From assembly GCF_038024105.1 (NCBI RefSeq), contig NZ_CP150661.1, forward strand, positions 434,001-498,000: DNA of 64,000 nucleotides, in the 5' to 3' direction. This document shows positions 34,963 through 43,637 of this stretch, piece after piece. Both the position numbers and the translations under genes were made by a program. The notes under the pieces were generated by a model, which was not told the DNA's origin, ran no database searches, and saw only the letters and a list, made by a program, of their open reading frames with translations. This DNA is from Polaribacter butkevichii. GTDB taxonomy: Bacteria; Bacteroidota; Bacteroidia; Flavobacteriales; Flavobacteriaceae. The stretch's first letter is position 1; every line of letters starts with the position of its first letter.

Positions 34963-36042
34963 TTACAAGCGTATAATTTTCTGTACTTTATATTTATTGA
35001 TGTAATTTTTAATAATAGTTTTAGCTTGTAATTTATTTTCGATAGGAGTTAAAACTGCTTTTAAAATATCTAATTGGTTTTCTTGATAATTTAGATTTGT
35101 ATACCCATATCCATAAACTTCATTATTTTCTATTAAAATGATGGCATTTTCTTCTGGTTCTCTACCTTTTTCTAGAATGATAAAATTATCATTATTAAAG
35201 TTCTGAGTTGTTGTTTTTTGTTTCTTTCTAAAATTAAATTTTGGTAATAATGTTTCTAATTCTATCGAGTGTTTTAAACGTGTAAATAGTTCATTACCCG
35301 TTTTATCAAAAGAAATTGTTTGTGCTCTTTCTTGAATTTTAATGGCCCTTCTTGTTTCTTTTAAAAAGAGATTGTTTACTTCTGCTTTAATGTTTTTTCC
35401 TTTTCCTAAATAAATAACTTTTCCTTCTTTGTCATGGATGTAAAAAACACCTTGTATAGTAGGTATTTCCTCTATTAAAGTTCTTAGTTTTTGTTTCTGA
35501 TTTCTTCTGTCAAAATATTTTATAGAACTTTGTATAATGGTTTTGTTGGTGTCTTTTTCTAAAAGTAATTTAAATAATTGTACAGTTGCCAAAGCATCTC
35601 CAGACGCTCTATGTCTGTCTGTCATTGGTATGCCTAAAGAACGTATTAGTTTACCTAAACTGTAAGAGGGTTGGTCTAAAATTAATTTCTGACTTAATTC
35701 TACAGTACACAAAGTATTTCTATTAAAATCATAACCTAATCGATCAAATTCTGTACTTAAAATTCTGTAATCGAATGTGGTATTATGAGCAACCAAAATA
35801 CAATCTGAAGTAATTTCTATAATCCGTTTTGCAACCTCATAAAATTTGGGTGCATTTTTAAGCATTTTATTATTGATGCCCGTTAATTTTACAACAAATT
35901 CTTGAATGGGTTTTTCTGGATTTACCAGGCTAATAAATTGGTCTACTGTGGTATGACCATCAAATTTGTAGATAGCAATTTCTGTGATGCCTTCTTCATT
36001 AAATTTACCTCCTGTAGTTTCTATATCTAAAATTGCGTACAA
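34963..36042 (-). CDS. DnaQ-like exonuclease fused to a GIY-YIG domain
   Basis: 359 aa. Residues 1-170 are a DEDDh exonuclease: ILDIETTGG (DxE), NTTFDYRIL (D) and HRASGDALAT (HxxxD). Residues ~190-260 hold a UvrC-type GIY-YIG domain (GVFYIHDKEGKVIYLGKGKNI). Such fusions occur in polymerase III epsilon/UvrC-like repair proteins. It follows yggS by 23 bp and runs into the DUF3857 gene. Confidence 0.87.
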   Translation of the reverse strand: MYAILDIETTGGKFNEEGITEIAIYKFDGHTTVDQFISLVNPEKPIQEFVVKLTGINNKMLKNAPKFYEVAKRIIEITSDCILVAHNTTFDYRILSTEFDRLGYDFNRNTLCTVELSQKLILDQPSYSLGKLIRSLGIPMTDRHRASGDALATVQLFKLLLEKDTNKTIIQSSIKYFDRRNQKQKLRTLIEEIPTIQGVFYIHDKEGKVIYLGKGKNIKAEVNNLFLKETRRAIKIQERAQTISFDKTGNELFTRLKHSIELETLLPKFNFRKKQKTTTQNFNNDNFIILEKGREPEENAIILIENNEVYGYGYTNLNYQENQLDILKAVLTPIENKLQAKTIIKNYINKYKVQKIIRL

Positions 36043-36065
36043 AGTCTTCTTCTTTAACGATAAAA

Positions 36066-36737
36066 TTACGCATTATAATTTCTATGACCAAATATAGAGC
36101 TACCAACTCTTACCATAGTACTACCATTTTCTATTGCTAACAAATAATCTCCGCTCATTCCCATAGACAATGTTTTTAAGTTACAGTTTATAGCACTAAT
36201 TTGTGTTTTTTTGATATCGAAAAAGGATTTTAGTGATGAAAATTCTTCTTTTAATTGTTGTTGATTGTCTGTAAATGTTGCCATTCCCATAAAACCAATA
36301 ATTTTTATATTTTCTAATGTAGCGAATTCTTCTGATGATAAAATTTCTTCAATTTCATCAAAAGAAAGTCCAAATTTGGTTTCTTCTTTGGCTATTTTTA
36401 CTTGTAACAAACAATTAATAACTCTGTTATGTTTTTTTGCTTGTTTGTTTATTTCTTTTAATGTTGAAAATTTATCTACTCCATGAATTAAATCTACAAA
36501 ATGTGCCATGTATTTTACCTTGTTACTTTGCAAATGACCAATCATGTGCCATTGTATGTCTTTTGGTAAAGCATCATATTTATCAACCATTTCCTGAATT
36601 TTATTCTCCCCAAAAATGCGTTGACCAGCAGCGTAAGCTTCCTTTAGGTCTTCTATTGGTTTTGTTTTAGAAACAGCAACTAAGGTTACCGTTTCTGGAA
36701 TTGATTTTTTTATTGCTAATAGGTTTTCTTTAATCAT
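36066..36737 (-). CDS. YggS/PROSC-family PLP-binding protein
   Basis: 223 aa from ATG 36737 (MIKENLLAIKKSI). A longer in-frame start at 36788 runs into a repeat element and is rejected. PLP-lysine motif VAVSKTKP near residues 20-27, GENKIQEMVDK, WHMIGHLQSNKVK and a C-terminal MGMSGDYLLAIENGSTMVRVGSSIFG. Keeps PLP homeostasis. Part of the co-directional run from serC to the DUF3857 gene. Confidence 0.9.
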   Translation of the reverse strand: MIKENLLAIKKSIPETVTLVAVSKTKPIEDLKEAYAAGQRIFGENKIQEMVDKYDALPKDIQWHMIGHLQSNKVKYMAHFVDLIHGVDKFSTLKEINKQAKKHNRVINCLLQVKIAKEETKFGLSFDEIEEILSSEEFATLENIKIIGFMGMATFTDNQQQLKEEFSSLKSFFDIKKTQISAINCNLKTLSMGMSGDYLLAIENGSTMVRVGSSIFGHRNYNA

Positions 36738-36761
36738 GTATTGAATCTTTTTTAAAAGTAA

Positions 36762-36862
36762 TTCTCGATACAAATTTTTGTTTCTCAAAACTCACTCTAA
36801 CCAACATATTCTTAAATGTTACTTTGTGCAGTTTTATTTTTCGAAAAATTGTATCGAGAAGT
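36762..36862. repeat. Inverted repeat between serA and yggS
   Basis: TTCTCGATACAAATTTTTG (36762-36780) pairs imperfectly with CGAAAAATTGTATCGAGAAG (36842-36861). The CTCGATACAA type motif is familiar from flavobacterial intergenic repeats. Confidence 0.6.
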
Positions 36863-36877
36863 TTTTAATTTATAAAA

Positions 36878-37831
36878 TTAATTTTTCAATAAAGCTATAA
36901 TTTGATGTGCCAATTCTACACCAATTCTATCTTGTGCTTCTTTGGTTGCTGCACCAATGTGTGGCGTTAAAGAAATTTCTGGATTCATTAACAGTTGTAC
37001 AGCGGGTGATGGTTCTGTTTCAAAAACATCTAAACCTGCAAATTGTACTTTACCGCTTTCAATTGCTTTTACTAAATCTACTTCGTGTAAAATTCCTCCT
37101 CTTGCCGTATTTATAATACCAACTCCATCTTTCATTTTTTCAATTTCTGATGCAGAAATAATATAATCTTCTTGATCTGGGGTATGTAATGTAATAAAAT
37201 CAGACTCTTTTAAAAGTTCTTCTTTATCTACAGTATCAATAACAAAAGTAGTTTTTTGACCGTTAAAAAACTCTAATGTAATAGGTGCGCTGGTTACCTT
37301 ATCGTCGGTAGCCAAAACATTCATACCAATACCAATAGCAATTTTGGCAACTTCTTGTCCAATGCGTCCAAAACCAATAATACCAATCGTTTTTCCTCTT
37401 AACTCTATACCTTCAGAATAGGCTTTTTTTAATTCTTTAAAACGAGAATCACCCTCTAAAGGCATTTCTCTATTTGACGAATGTAAAAAACGTACCATCC
37501 CAAAAAGGTGAGCAAAAACTAATTCAGCAACAGATTCAGAGGATGCTGCAGGAGTGTTAATTACTTGCAATCCATTGTCTTCTGCGTAATCTACATCAAT
37601 ATTATCTAAGCCAACACCACCACGTCCTATTAACTTTAAACTAGGGCAAGCCTCTATTAATTCTTGTCTTACTTGTGTAGCGCTTCTTACTAAAATTGCA
37701 TCAATATTGTTTTCATTGATATAATTTTCTAACTGATTTTGAGCTACTTTTATGTTTAGTACTTCAAAACCTGCTTTTTCTAAAGCGTTAATTCCGCCTT
37801 TAGAAATTCCATCATTTGCTAATATCTTCAT
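36878..37831 (-). CDS. serA: D-3-phosphoglycerate dehydrogenase, short form
   Basis: 317 aa. NAD-binding [11 protein letters not shown] (about 150-160), catalytic Arg in [10 protein letters not shown] (about 235-244), and His in LTPHIGA (about 287-293). It lacks the C-terminal ACT domain that makes many SerA serine-sensitive, so no allosteric feedback of that kind is expected. Downstream of serC by 79 bp on the same strand, making a serCA unit. Confidence 0.9.
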   Translation of the reverse strand: MKILANDGISKGGINALEKAGFEVLNIKVAQNQLENYINENNIDAILVRSATQVRQELIEACPSLKLIGRGGVGLDNIDVDYAEDNGLQVINTPAASSESVAELVFAHLFGMVRFLHSSNREMPLEGDSRFKELKKAYSEGIELRGKTIGIIGFGRIGQEVAKIAIGIGMNVLATDDKVTSAPITLEFFNGQKTTFVIDTVDKEELLKESDFITLHTPDQEDYIISASEIEKMKDGVGIINTARGGILHEVDLVKAIESGKVQFAGLDVFETEPSPAVQLLMNPEISLTPHIGAATKEAQDRIGVELAHQIIALLKN

Positions 37832-37910
37832 TCTTAAATATGTTCAAAATTTAAAATTTATAGTTCAAAGTTTATTAATACTCAAAATTTTGAATATTAA
37901 ATTTAAAACT

Positions 37911-38975
37911 TTAAGCCTTTTTTTCTAGAGCTTGCATAACATCTACCAAAGCTTGCACGCTATATAAAGGTAAAGCGTTGTACATACTAGCTCTATAACC
38001 ACCAACACTTCTATGACCGTTTATACCGCTAATTCCTGCATCTGCCCACATTTTATTAAACTTTTCGGTTAAAGATTCATCCGTTAAAACAAAAGTAGCA
38101 TTCATGTTACTTCTATCTTCTTTTTCTACAACTCCTTTAAACAAAGGATTTCTATCAATTTCATTGTATAAAAGAGCTGCTTTTTTATTGTTTACCTCTT
38201 CAATAAATTTAATTCCGCCTAAATCTTTTAACCATTGCAATGTTAACATAGATACGTACACGGCAAATACAGAAGGTGTATTAAACATGCTGTCTTTGTC
38301 TATATGAATTTGATAGTTTAGCATAGAAGGAATGTGTCTTTCTACTTTGCCTAAAATATCTTCTTTAATAATAACTAAAGTTGCTCCGGCAGGACCCATA
38401 TTTTTTTGAGCACCCGCATAAATTAAGTCGAATTTTTCAAAATCTAATTGACGAGAAAAAATATCTGAACTCATATCACAAACCAAAGAAACATTGGTTT
38501 CCGGAAAGTTTTTCATTTGTGTTCCGGCAACGGTATTGTTACTTGTACAGTGAAAATAATCTACATCTTCAGGAATCGTATATCCTTTAGGTATATAATT
38601 ATATCCTTTGTCTTTAGAAGAACCTACTTCAACAACCTCACCAAAAGCTTTAGCTTCTTTAATAGCTTTGTCTGCCCAAGTACCCGTATTTAAATATGCT
38701 GCTTTTTTATTTAATAAATTATAAGCAACCATTAAAAATTCTAAACTTGCACCACCTTGTAAAAACAAGGCTTGATATCCTTTATTTTCTAATCCTAACA
38801 ACTCTAAAGCTAAAGAACGCGCTTTTTCTATTACTTCTACAAAAGGTTTGCTTCTGTGAGAAATTTCTATTAATGATAAATTATCATCATTAAAATTTAA
38901 AATTGCTTCTGATGCTTTTTGCAACACTTCTTGTGGTAAAATACAAGGACCTGCACTAAAATTATGTTTTTTCAT
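37911..38975 (-). CDS. serC: Phosphoserine aminotransferase
   Basis: 354 aa. HNFSAGPCILP start, EISHRSK (SHR motif) and PLP-lysine in GAQKNMGPAG (Lys about 195). C-terminal HRSVGGYRASMYNALP. Second step of serine synthesis; pairs with serA downstream. Confidence 0.95.
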   Translation of the reverse strand: MKKHNFSAGPCILPQEVLQKASEAILNFNDDNLSLIEISHRSKPFVEVIEKARSLALELLGLENKGYQALFLQGGASLEFLMVAYNLLNKKAAYLNTGTWADKAIKEAKAFGEVVEVGSSKDKGYNYIPKGYTIPEDVDYFHCTSNNTVAGTQMKNFPETNVSLVCDMSSDIFSRQLDFEKFDLIYAGAQKNMGPAGATLVIIKEDILGKVERHIPSMLNYQIHIDKDSMFNTPSVFAVYVSMLTLQWLKDLGGIKFIEEVNNKKAALLYNEIDRNPLFKGVVEKEDRSNMNATFVLTDESLTEKFNKMWADAGISGINGHRSVGGYRASMYNALPLYSVQALVDVMQALEKKA

Positions 38976-39020
38976 ACTCTTAAGTTCAATGTTTAATATT
39001 TTAGATTCAAAGCTGTAACA

Positions 39021-39083
39021 CTTTGCGAACTTTGCGAAAAACTTAGGGTCTTCGCGATTAATTTTAAAATCTCTTTGCGAGGG
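39021..39083. repeat. CTTTGCGAA-rich repeat
   Basis: Tandem CTTTGCGAA (39021-39029) and CTTTGCGAAAAA, then TTCGCGA and CTTTGCGAGGG. Non-coding, between serC and the acyl-CoA reductase-like gene. Motifs like this occur repeatedly in flavobacterial genomes as I recall. Confidence 0.5.
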
Positions 39084-40145
39084 TTAAATGGTTGATAAAA
39101 ATTCTAATGTATTTACACCATCTGCATAATCTGTTAGCTTAGGGTATTGTGTTTGCCCAAAAGCAACTTCATTTTCTATAAAGTCTTTGGCAACAATACA
39201 TTGAATCTTTTCTCTATCTTGATGTAATTTTATTTTTAAATCTATTTCGTTATCATAATATTCGTAAAAGACGGTTGCAATAGGGGAGGCGTAGCTTTCA
39301 TCTTCCTTAATCATTAGAAAACCGTTTTCTAATAAATCGAACAAACTCATTAAATATACGGCTTTGTTATAATCGTAATTATTAGCGTATTTGGCATTAT
39401 TAATCATGTCTTTCTTAGCATACATTCCTGTAAAGAAAGCATCAAAATTATAATCTTTTGGTACGTATAATTTAGAAACCGATCTACAACCTAACCCAAA
39501 ATAATGAAAAACATCGTCAGATAATTTAATAAAATCTTCTTCTGTTTCTTTTCCGGTAATCACAGCCACAGAGTTTCTGCTCTTTCTTATAATATTTGGT
39601 TTATTTTTAAAATAATATTCAAAATAACGCGCTGTATTATCGCTTCCTGTAGCAATTACGGCATCAAAATCTGTTAGTTTTTCTTCTGTAAAAGTAATTT
39701 TACCTTTAAAATTAGGATCAACATACTCTAAATACTTGGCTAAAAAGGGTAATAAATGCTTGTCGTTAGAAGATTGTTTTACCAATACCTCATGTCCCGA
39801 AATTAATACGGATAAAAAATCGTGAAACCCAACCAAAGGAACGTTACCCGCCATAATAATGGCAACTTTTTTAGATGGATTGTTGTTTAGTTTAACATCT
39901 TTAGAAAAGTGTGTTAAATTGCTTTCTGTTAGCGCTTTACTCCAAGACTCAAAAGTAAGTCGAATATTTTCTTTTGTAAACCAAGAGTTATTTTCTTGCG
40001 CTAATTTAATTTGATGTAAAAAGCCATCAAAAAATATTTCATTATGTTCAATACTATCGATTTTTTTTATATTATCGATAGAAAACTGTCGTAAAAAGTC
40101 GCCTAATTTTGCGAATGCAGTAATTCTGTTTTGAATACTCTTCAT
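39084..40145 (-). CDS. Acyl-CoA reductase-like (LuxC family) protein
   Basis: 353 aa. LuxC-type NAD(P)H-binding region IMAGNVPLVGFHDFLSVLISGHEVLVKQSSND (about 95-127), catalytic Cys in FGLGCRSVSKLYVP (about 217). Usually clustered with serC, serA and the ferredoxin in Flavobacteriia; actual substrate unknown. Divergent from the ferredoxin gene. Confidence 0.8.
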   Translation of the reverse strand: MKSIQNRITAFAKLGDFLRQFSIDNIKKIDSIEHNEIFFDGFLHQIKLAQENNSWFTKENIRLTFESWSKALTESNLTHFSKDVKLNNNPSKKVAIIMAGNVPLVGFHDFLSVLISGHEVLVKQSSNDKHLLPFLAKYLEYVDPNFKGKITFTEEKLTDFDAVIATGSDNTARYFEYYFKNKPNIIRKSRNSVAVITGKETEEDFIKLSDDVFHYFGLGCRSVSKLYVPKDYNFDAFFTGMYAKKDMINNAKYANNYDYNKAVYLMSLFDLLENGFLMIKEDESYASPIATVFYEYYDNEIDLKIKLHQDREKIQCIVAKDFIENEVAFGQTQYPKLTDYADGVNTLEFLSTI

Positions 40146-40150
40146 TTATT

Positions 40151-40181
40151 TTGGTTGTCTATAATATTGGCTTTATTTTTG
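40151..40181 (+). promoter_or_regulatory. Ferredoxin promoter
   Basis: TTG at 40151-40153 or 40155-40157, then TATTTTTG (40174-40181). Spacers 20 or 16 nt. The ATG is 35 bp beyond. Confidence 0.65.
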
Positions 40182-40215
40182 CAACTGCAAAGGTACAAAA
40201 ACAGAACAGAAAATT

Positions 40216-40566
40216 ATGGCAATTATAATAACAGATGAATGTATAAATTGTGGGGCATGTGAACCAGAATGTCCTAACACTGCAATTTACGAAGGAGCTG
40301 ACGATTGGAAATATTCTGATGGAACAGATTTAAAAGGAAATGCGGTTTTACCAAATGGTAAAACAATAAACGCCGATGAAGATCAAGAACCTGTTTCTGA
40401 TGAAATTTATTACATCGTTCCAGATAAGTGTACAGAATGTAAAGGTTTTCATGATGAGCCACAATGTGCTGCAGTATGTCCTGTAGATTGTTGTGTGCCA
40501 GATGACGACGTTGTAGAAACAGAAGAAGAGCTGTTAGAGAAACAACGTTTTATGCATAATGAATAG
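40216..40566 (+). CDS. 4Fe-4S dicluster ferredoxin
   Basis: 116 aa. Two clusters: [12 protein letters not shown] (residues 9-20) and [18 protein letters not shown] (about 75-92), with a C-terminal acidic tail. Electron carrier. Divergent partner of the acyl-CoA reductase-like gene. Confidence 0.93.
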   Translation: MAIIITDECINCGACEPECPNTAIYEGADDWKYSDGTDLKGNAVLPNGKTINADEDQEPVSDEIYYIVPDKCTECKGFHDEPQCAAVCPVDCCVPDDDVVETEEELLEKQRFMHNE

Positions 40567-40613
40567 ATGCTAAACTTTTAAAAATAAAATTCTATTTTTT
40601 TAAAATTAGATAT

Positions 40614-40645
40614 AAAAAATCCCGAAGTAAATTCGGGATTTTTTG
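40614..40645 (+). terminator. Terminator of the ferredoxin gene
   Basis: AAAAAATCCCGAA pairs with TTCGGGATTTTTT over a GTAAA loop. Confidence 0.88.
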
Positions 40646-40687
40646 GTTTTAATCATTACTAAATCTATAATAGAAATTACTTTTTAC

Positions 40688-40781
40688 AATAAAAAGAGGC
40701 TGTCTTAAAAGTTTTTTTTTGTCAACCTAAAATAAAGTTAGTACAACAAGTTTTATACTTTTTTAAACAACCTCTTTTATT
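40688..40781. terminator. Long imperfect hairpin downstream of the receptor cluster
   Basis: AATAAAAAGAGGCTGTCTTA (40688-40707) pairs imperfectly with the mirror arm ending at 40781. It flanks a TTTTTTGTCAACCTAAA motif shared with 52287-52304. Could end transcription of the TonB receptor gene. Confidence 0.5.
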
Positions 40782-40806
40782 TGAAACTTCTGTTAGCTTG
40801 TTGTGT

Positions 40807-43515
40807 TTATAAATTAAAACTAATTCTTGTAAAATAATAAGCTCCGTCAGAGCCCATTTGTACAGAATCTGCCAATCCTCCTTGATCTGTCCAACCATCA
40901 AATTGAGGTGTTGGATAAACATTAAATAGGTTATTTGCACCCAGAGTTAAGCTAATTTTATCAGAAAATTTATAACTTAAACTTAAATCGGTTGTAATTA
41001 AAGAATTATAAGTATCGGTTGCTGTTAAATACAGTGCATCTGCTTCTGCTTTTGTTGTTGGAGGTGCATCTACCCACTGAAAATCTTGCAGTTGTACCTC
41101 ACTAAATTTGGTTAAAGTTACATTTGCATTAAACTTTTTTCTGGTGTAACCTAAATTTAACCCAAATTTATAGTCAGGAGCAGCGGCTTCTAAATAAGCT
41201 TGAGAAAAACCACTAAAAAAAGTATACGGATTTAAATTTCCGTTATGGACTTCTTTAATTTCTAATTTATTTAAGTTACCTATTAAACCAATATTTAATT
41301 TGTTATCTGCACCAATTGTTGTAGCGTAATTTAAAACAATATCTACTCCGGTAGTTTTAGTATCTACACCATTGGCAAAAAACTGAGCAGTATCTACGTT
41401 TAAAGGTTCTAAAATGGTTTGATCTGTAAAATTATCTGTTAAAATAATTCTATCATCAACAGCAATAGAGTAGGCGTCTATTGTAGCTGTAAATCCGTTT
41501 TTCTTATAAGTAAAGCCAATACTTGTATTTAATGCTTTTTCTTCTTGTAGAGCGCCAATACCAAATGCTTTGGTAACAATACTATTGTTTGCAGATAATA
41601 AAGATGGTACCGATTTACCTGCAACAATATTTGTAAATTTTAAATTGTAGTAAACTTGCGCTAAAGATGGTGCTCTAAAACCACTAGATACAGAACCTCT
41701 AAAAGATAAATTGTCGTTTACTTTAAATCTACTAGCTAATTTGTAGTTAAATGTATTACCAAAATCGCTATAATCTTCATAACGCAATGCTGCGTTGATT
41801 AAAAAATTATCAGTGATGTTAACTTCTGTATCAAAGTAAAGTCCAATATTTGTTCTACTTCTATCTACTACGTTATCTGGGCTGTATCCAGGAAAGCCCT
41901 GAGAACCACCCGGTAATTCGTTTCCATTAGAATCTGTTGCTACAGTTTGTATTGCCGGATTTGTAATAATTACACCGTTGGTATCATACAAGCCATAAGA
42001 AGCTTCTTCGCCAGATAAAATCTGAAAGTTTTCTGTTCTGTATTCCAAACCAAAAGCAAAATTGATTCCTTTTGCATATTCTTCGTAGTATTTAGAAAAG
42101 TCTAATCCAGTAGTGTTTTGAGATAAACTATGTCCACCTGCATCAAAGTCTATTGGTGATGCGCTTCCTAAAGAAGCATTGTTGGTATCTTTAATAAAAT
42201 AATGAAATTTATTTATTCCGTAAGTATTGTTAAAATCAACTTTCCATCCGTTATCTAAAGTATGTTTTAAACCTGTAGAAACCGAGCTATCTGTAATTAT
42301 AGAGGTAATTCTTGGTGTAAAACCATTTGGATAAATACTAGGTACAGATCTATTATCACCTTCATCAAAACTATCTCTAGAAAATGCATAAGCGTTTGTA
42401 TCTCTATAATTTCTACCACCAAAAGCATATACTTCTGTATTATCATTTAAAGGAATTATAGAATTTACCATAAAACTAAAGCCATCTAAACCAGCACTAC
42501 CGTATCCTTTTCGCCAAGAAAAACCAGGTCTTAAGCTATTGTTTTTTGATAAAAATTCTGTTGTAAAATTAACAAAACCACCTTTGTCATTAATTTTTGC
42601 ACCAAAATTTAGGTCTAATTTTACGGTTTCTCCATCAAAACGTTTGTTTTTACCATCTAATCTATTTTTGCCATTCACATTCCACAGTGTTTCACCTGTT
42701 TCTTCTGCCCAACCAGAACCTACATTTGTACTATATGCACCATACGTAATACCTGCTGTAATACCATCTGTATTATCTTTTAAAACAATATTGATAACAC
42801 CAGCAATAGCGTCCGATCCATATTGTGCAGAAGCACCATCTCTTAAAACCTCAATTCTTTTAATAGCAGAAGCTGGTATTGCATTTAAATCTGTACCAGA
42901 ATTTCCACGACCTCTAGTACCGAAAATATTGACTAAAGAAGATTGATGTCTTCTTTTTCCGTTGATTAAAACTAAAGTTTGATCGGGACCTAAACCTCTT
43001 AAAGAAGCAGGTACAATATGATCTGCCCCGTCTGAACCAGATTGTTTGGTTGCGTTAAAAGAAGGTGCTGCAAATTGTAAAATATCATTAATTTCTACTT
43101 TACCATTTTGTGCCGCTAATTTTTGTACATCAATAATATCTACAGGGACAGGTGTATCTACTACGGTTCTGTTAGAGTTTCTAGAACCTACAACCACAAC
43201 TTCTTCTAAAGCATTGTCTTCTTTAACTACAATGGTTAAAAAAGAGTTGTTTGTAACTTGTATAGATTTTGTTTCAAACCCCATAGAAGATATCACTAAG
43301 GTTGTTGGTAATTTTTTTACAGTAATAGAAAAGTTTCCATTATCGTCAGAAACCAATCCGTTAGAAGTGTTTCCTTTTTCTACAACATTCATATATGGCA
43401 AACCTAAGCCAGATGAATCTGTTAGTTTTCCTTTTATAGTTTGTGCTAGAATTCCTATTGGAAGTAGAAACACAAAAGTTATCGTACATATTTTTAATAA
43501 TGAGAGTTGTTTCAT
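40807..43515 (-). CDS. TonB-dependent receptor, member 1 of a tandem trio
   Basis: 902 aa. Signal peptide ends FVFLLPIGILAQT; carboxypeptidase-like domain (about 25-100: GKLTDSSGLGLPYMNVVEKGN), then plug (VEINDILQFAAPSFNATKQSGSDGADHIVPASLRGLGPDQTLVLINGKRRHQ) and barrel to terminal Phe (...YYFTRISFNL). It shares nearly the same N-terminal pattern with the next receptor, so both came from duplication. The downstream position after a sigma/FecR/STN-receptor unit suggests indirect control. No SusD-like gene accompanies it. Confidence 0.93.
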   Translation of the reverse strand: MKQLSLLKICTITFVFLLPIGILAQTIKGKLTDSSGLGLPYMNVVEKGNTSNGLVSDDNGNFSITVKKLPTTLVISSMGFETKSIQVTNNSFLTIVVKEDNALEEVVVVGSRNSNRTVVDTPVPVDIIDVQKLAAQNGKVEINDILQFAAPSFNATKQSGSDGADHIVPASLRGLGPDQTLVLINGKRRHQSSLVNIFGTRGRGNSGTDLNAIPASAIKRIEVLRDGASAQYGSDAIAGVINIVLKDNTDGITAGITYGAYSTNVGSGWAEETGETLWNVNGKNRLDGKNKRFDGETVKLDLNFGAKINDKGGFVNFTTEFLSKNNSLRPGFSWRKGYGSAGLDGFSFMVNSIIPLNDNTEVYAFGGRNYRDTNAYAFSRDSFDEGDNRSVPSIYPNGFTPRITSIITDSSVSTGLKHTLDNGWKVDFNNTYGINKFHYFIKDTNNASLGSASPIDFDAGGHSLSQNTTGLDFSKYYEEYAKGINFAFGLEYRTENFQILSGEEASYGLYDTNGVIITNPAIQTVATDSNGNELPGGSQGFPGYSPDNVVDRSRTNIGLYFDTEVNITDNFLINAALRYEDYSDFGNTFNYKLASRFKVNDNLSFRGSVSSGFRAPSLAQVYYNLKFTNIVAGKSVPSLLSANNSIVTKAFGIGALQEEKALNTSIGFTYKKNGFTATIDAYSIAVDDRIILTDNFTDQTILEPLNVDTAQFFANGVDTKTTGVDIVLNYATTIGADNKLNIGLIGNLNKLEIKEVHNGNLNPYTFFSGFSQAYLEAAAPDYKFGLNLGYTRKKFNANVTLTKFSEVQLQDFQWVDAPPTTKAEADALYLTATDTYNSLITTDLSLSYKFSDKISLTLGANNLFNVYPTPQFDGWTDQGGLADSVQMGSDGAYYFTRISFNL

Positions 43516-43568
43516 AAAAGTTTTTTTTAATTAAAAAGAATGTTTTGTTTTTATTCTAAATGAAACAT

Positions 43569-43601
43569 ACTCCTCAAAAAAAATATTTTATTTTGAGGAG
43601 T
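43569..43601 (-). terminator. Hairpin between tandem TonB receptors
   Basis: ACTCCTCAAAA (43569-43579) and TTTTGAGGAGT (43591-43601) form a perfect 11-bp stem. No strong T-tract follows, so attenuation or RNA processing is possible. Confidence 0.55.
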
Positions 43602-43637
43602 AGTTTTAATAATTACTTTGGTTATATAAAGTAGATG

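Noticed and set aside
36738..36788. Longer yggS start at 36788
   Set aside because: Its extra codons lie in the inverted-repeat element and do not match the family.
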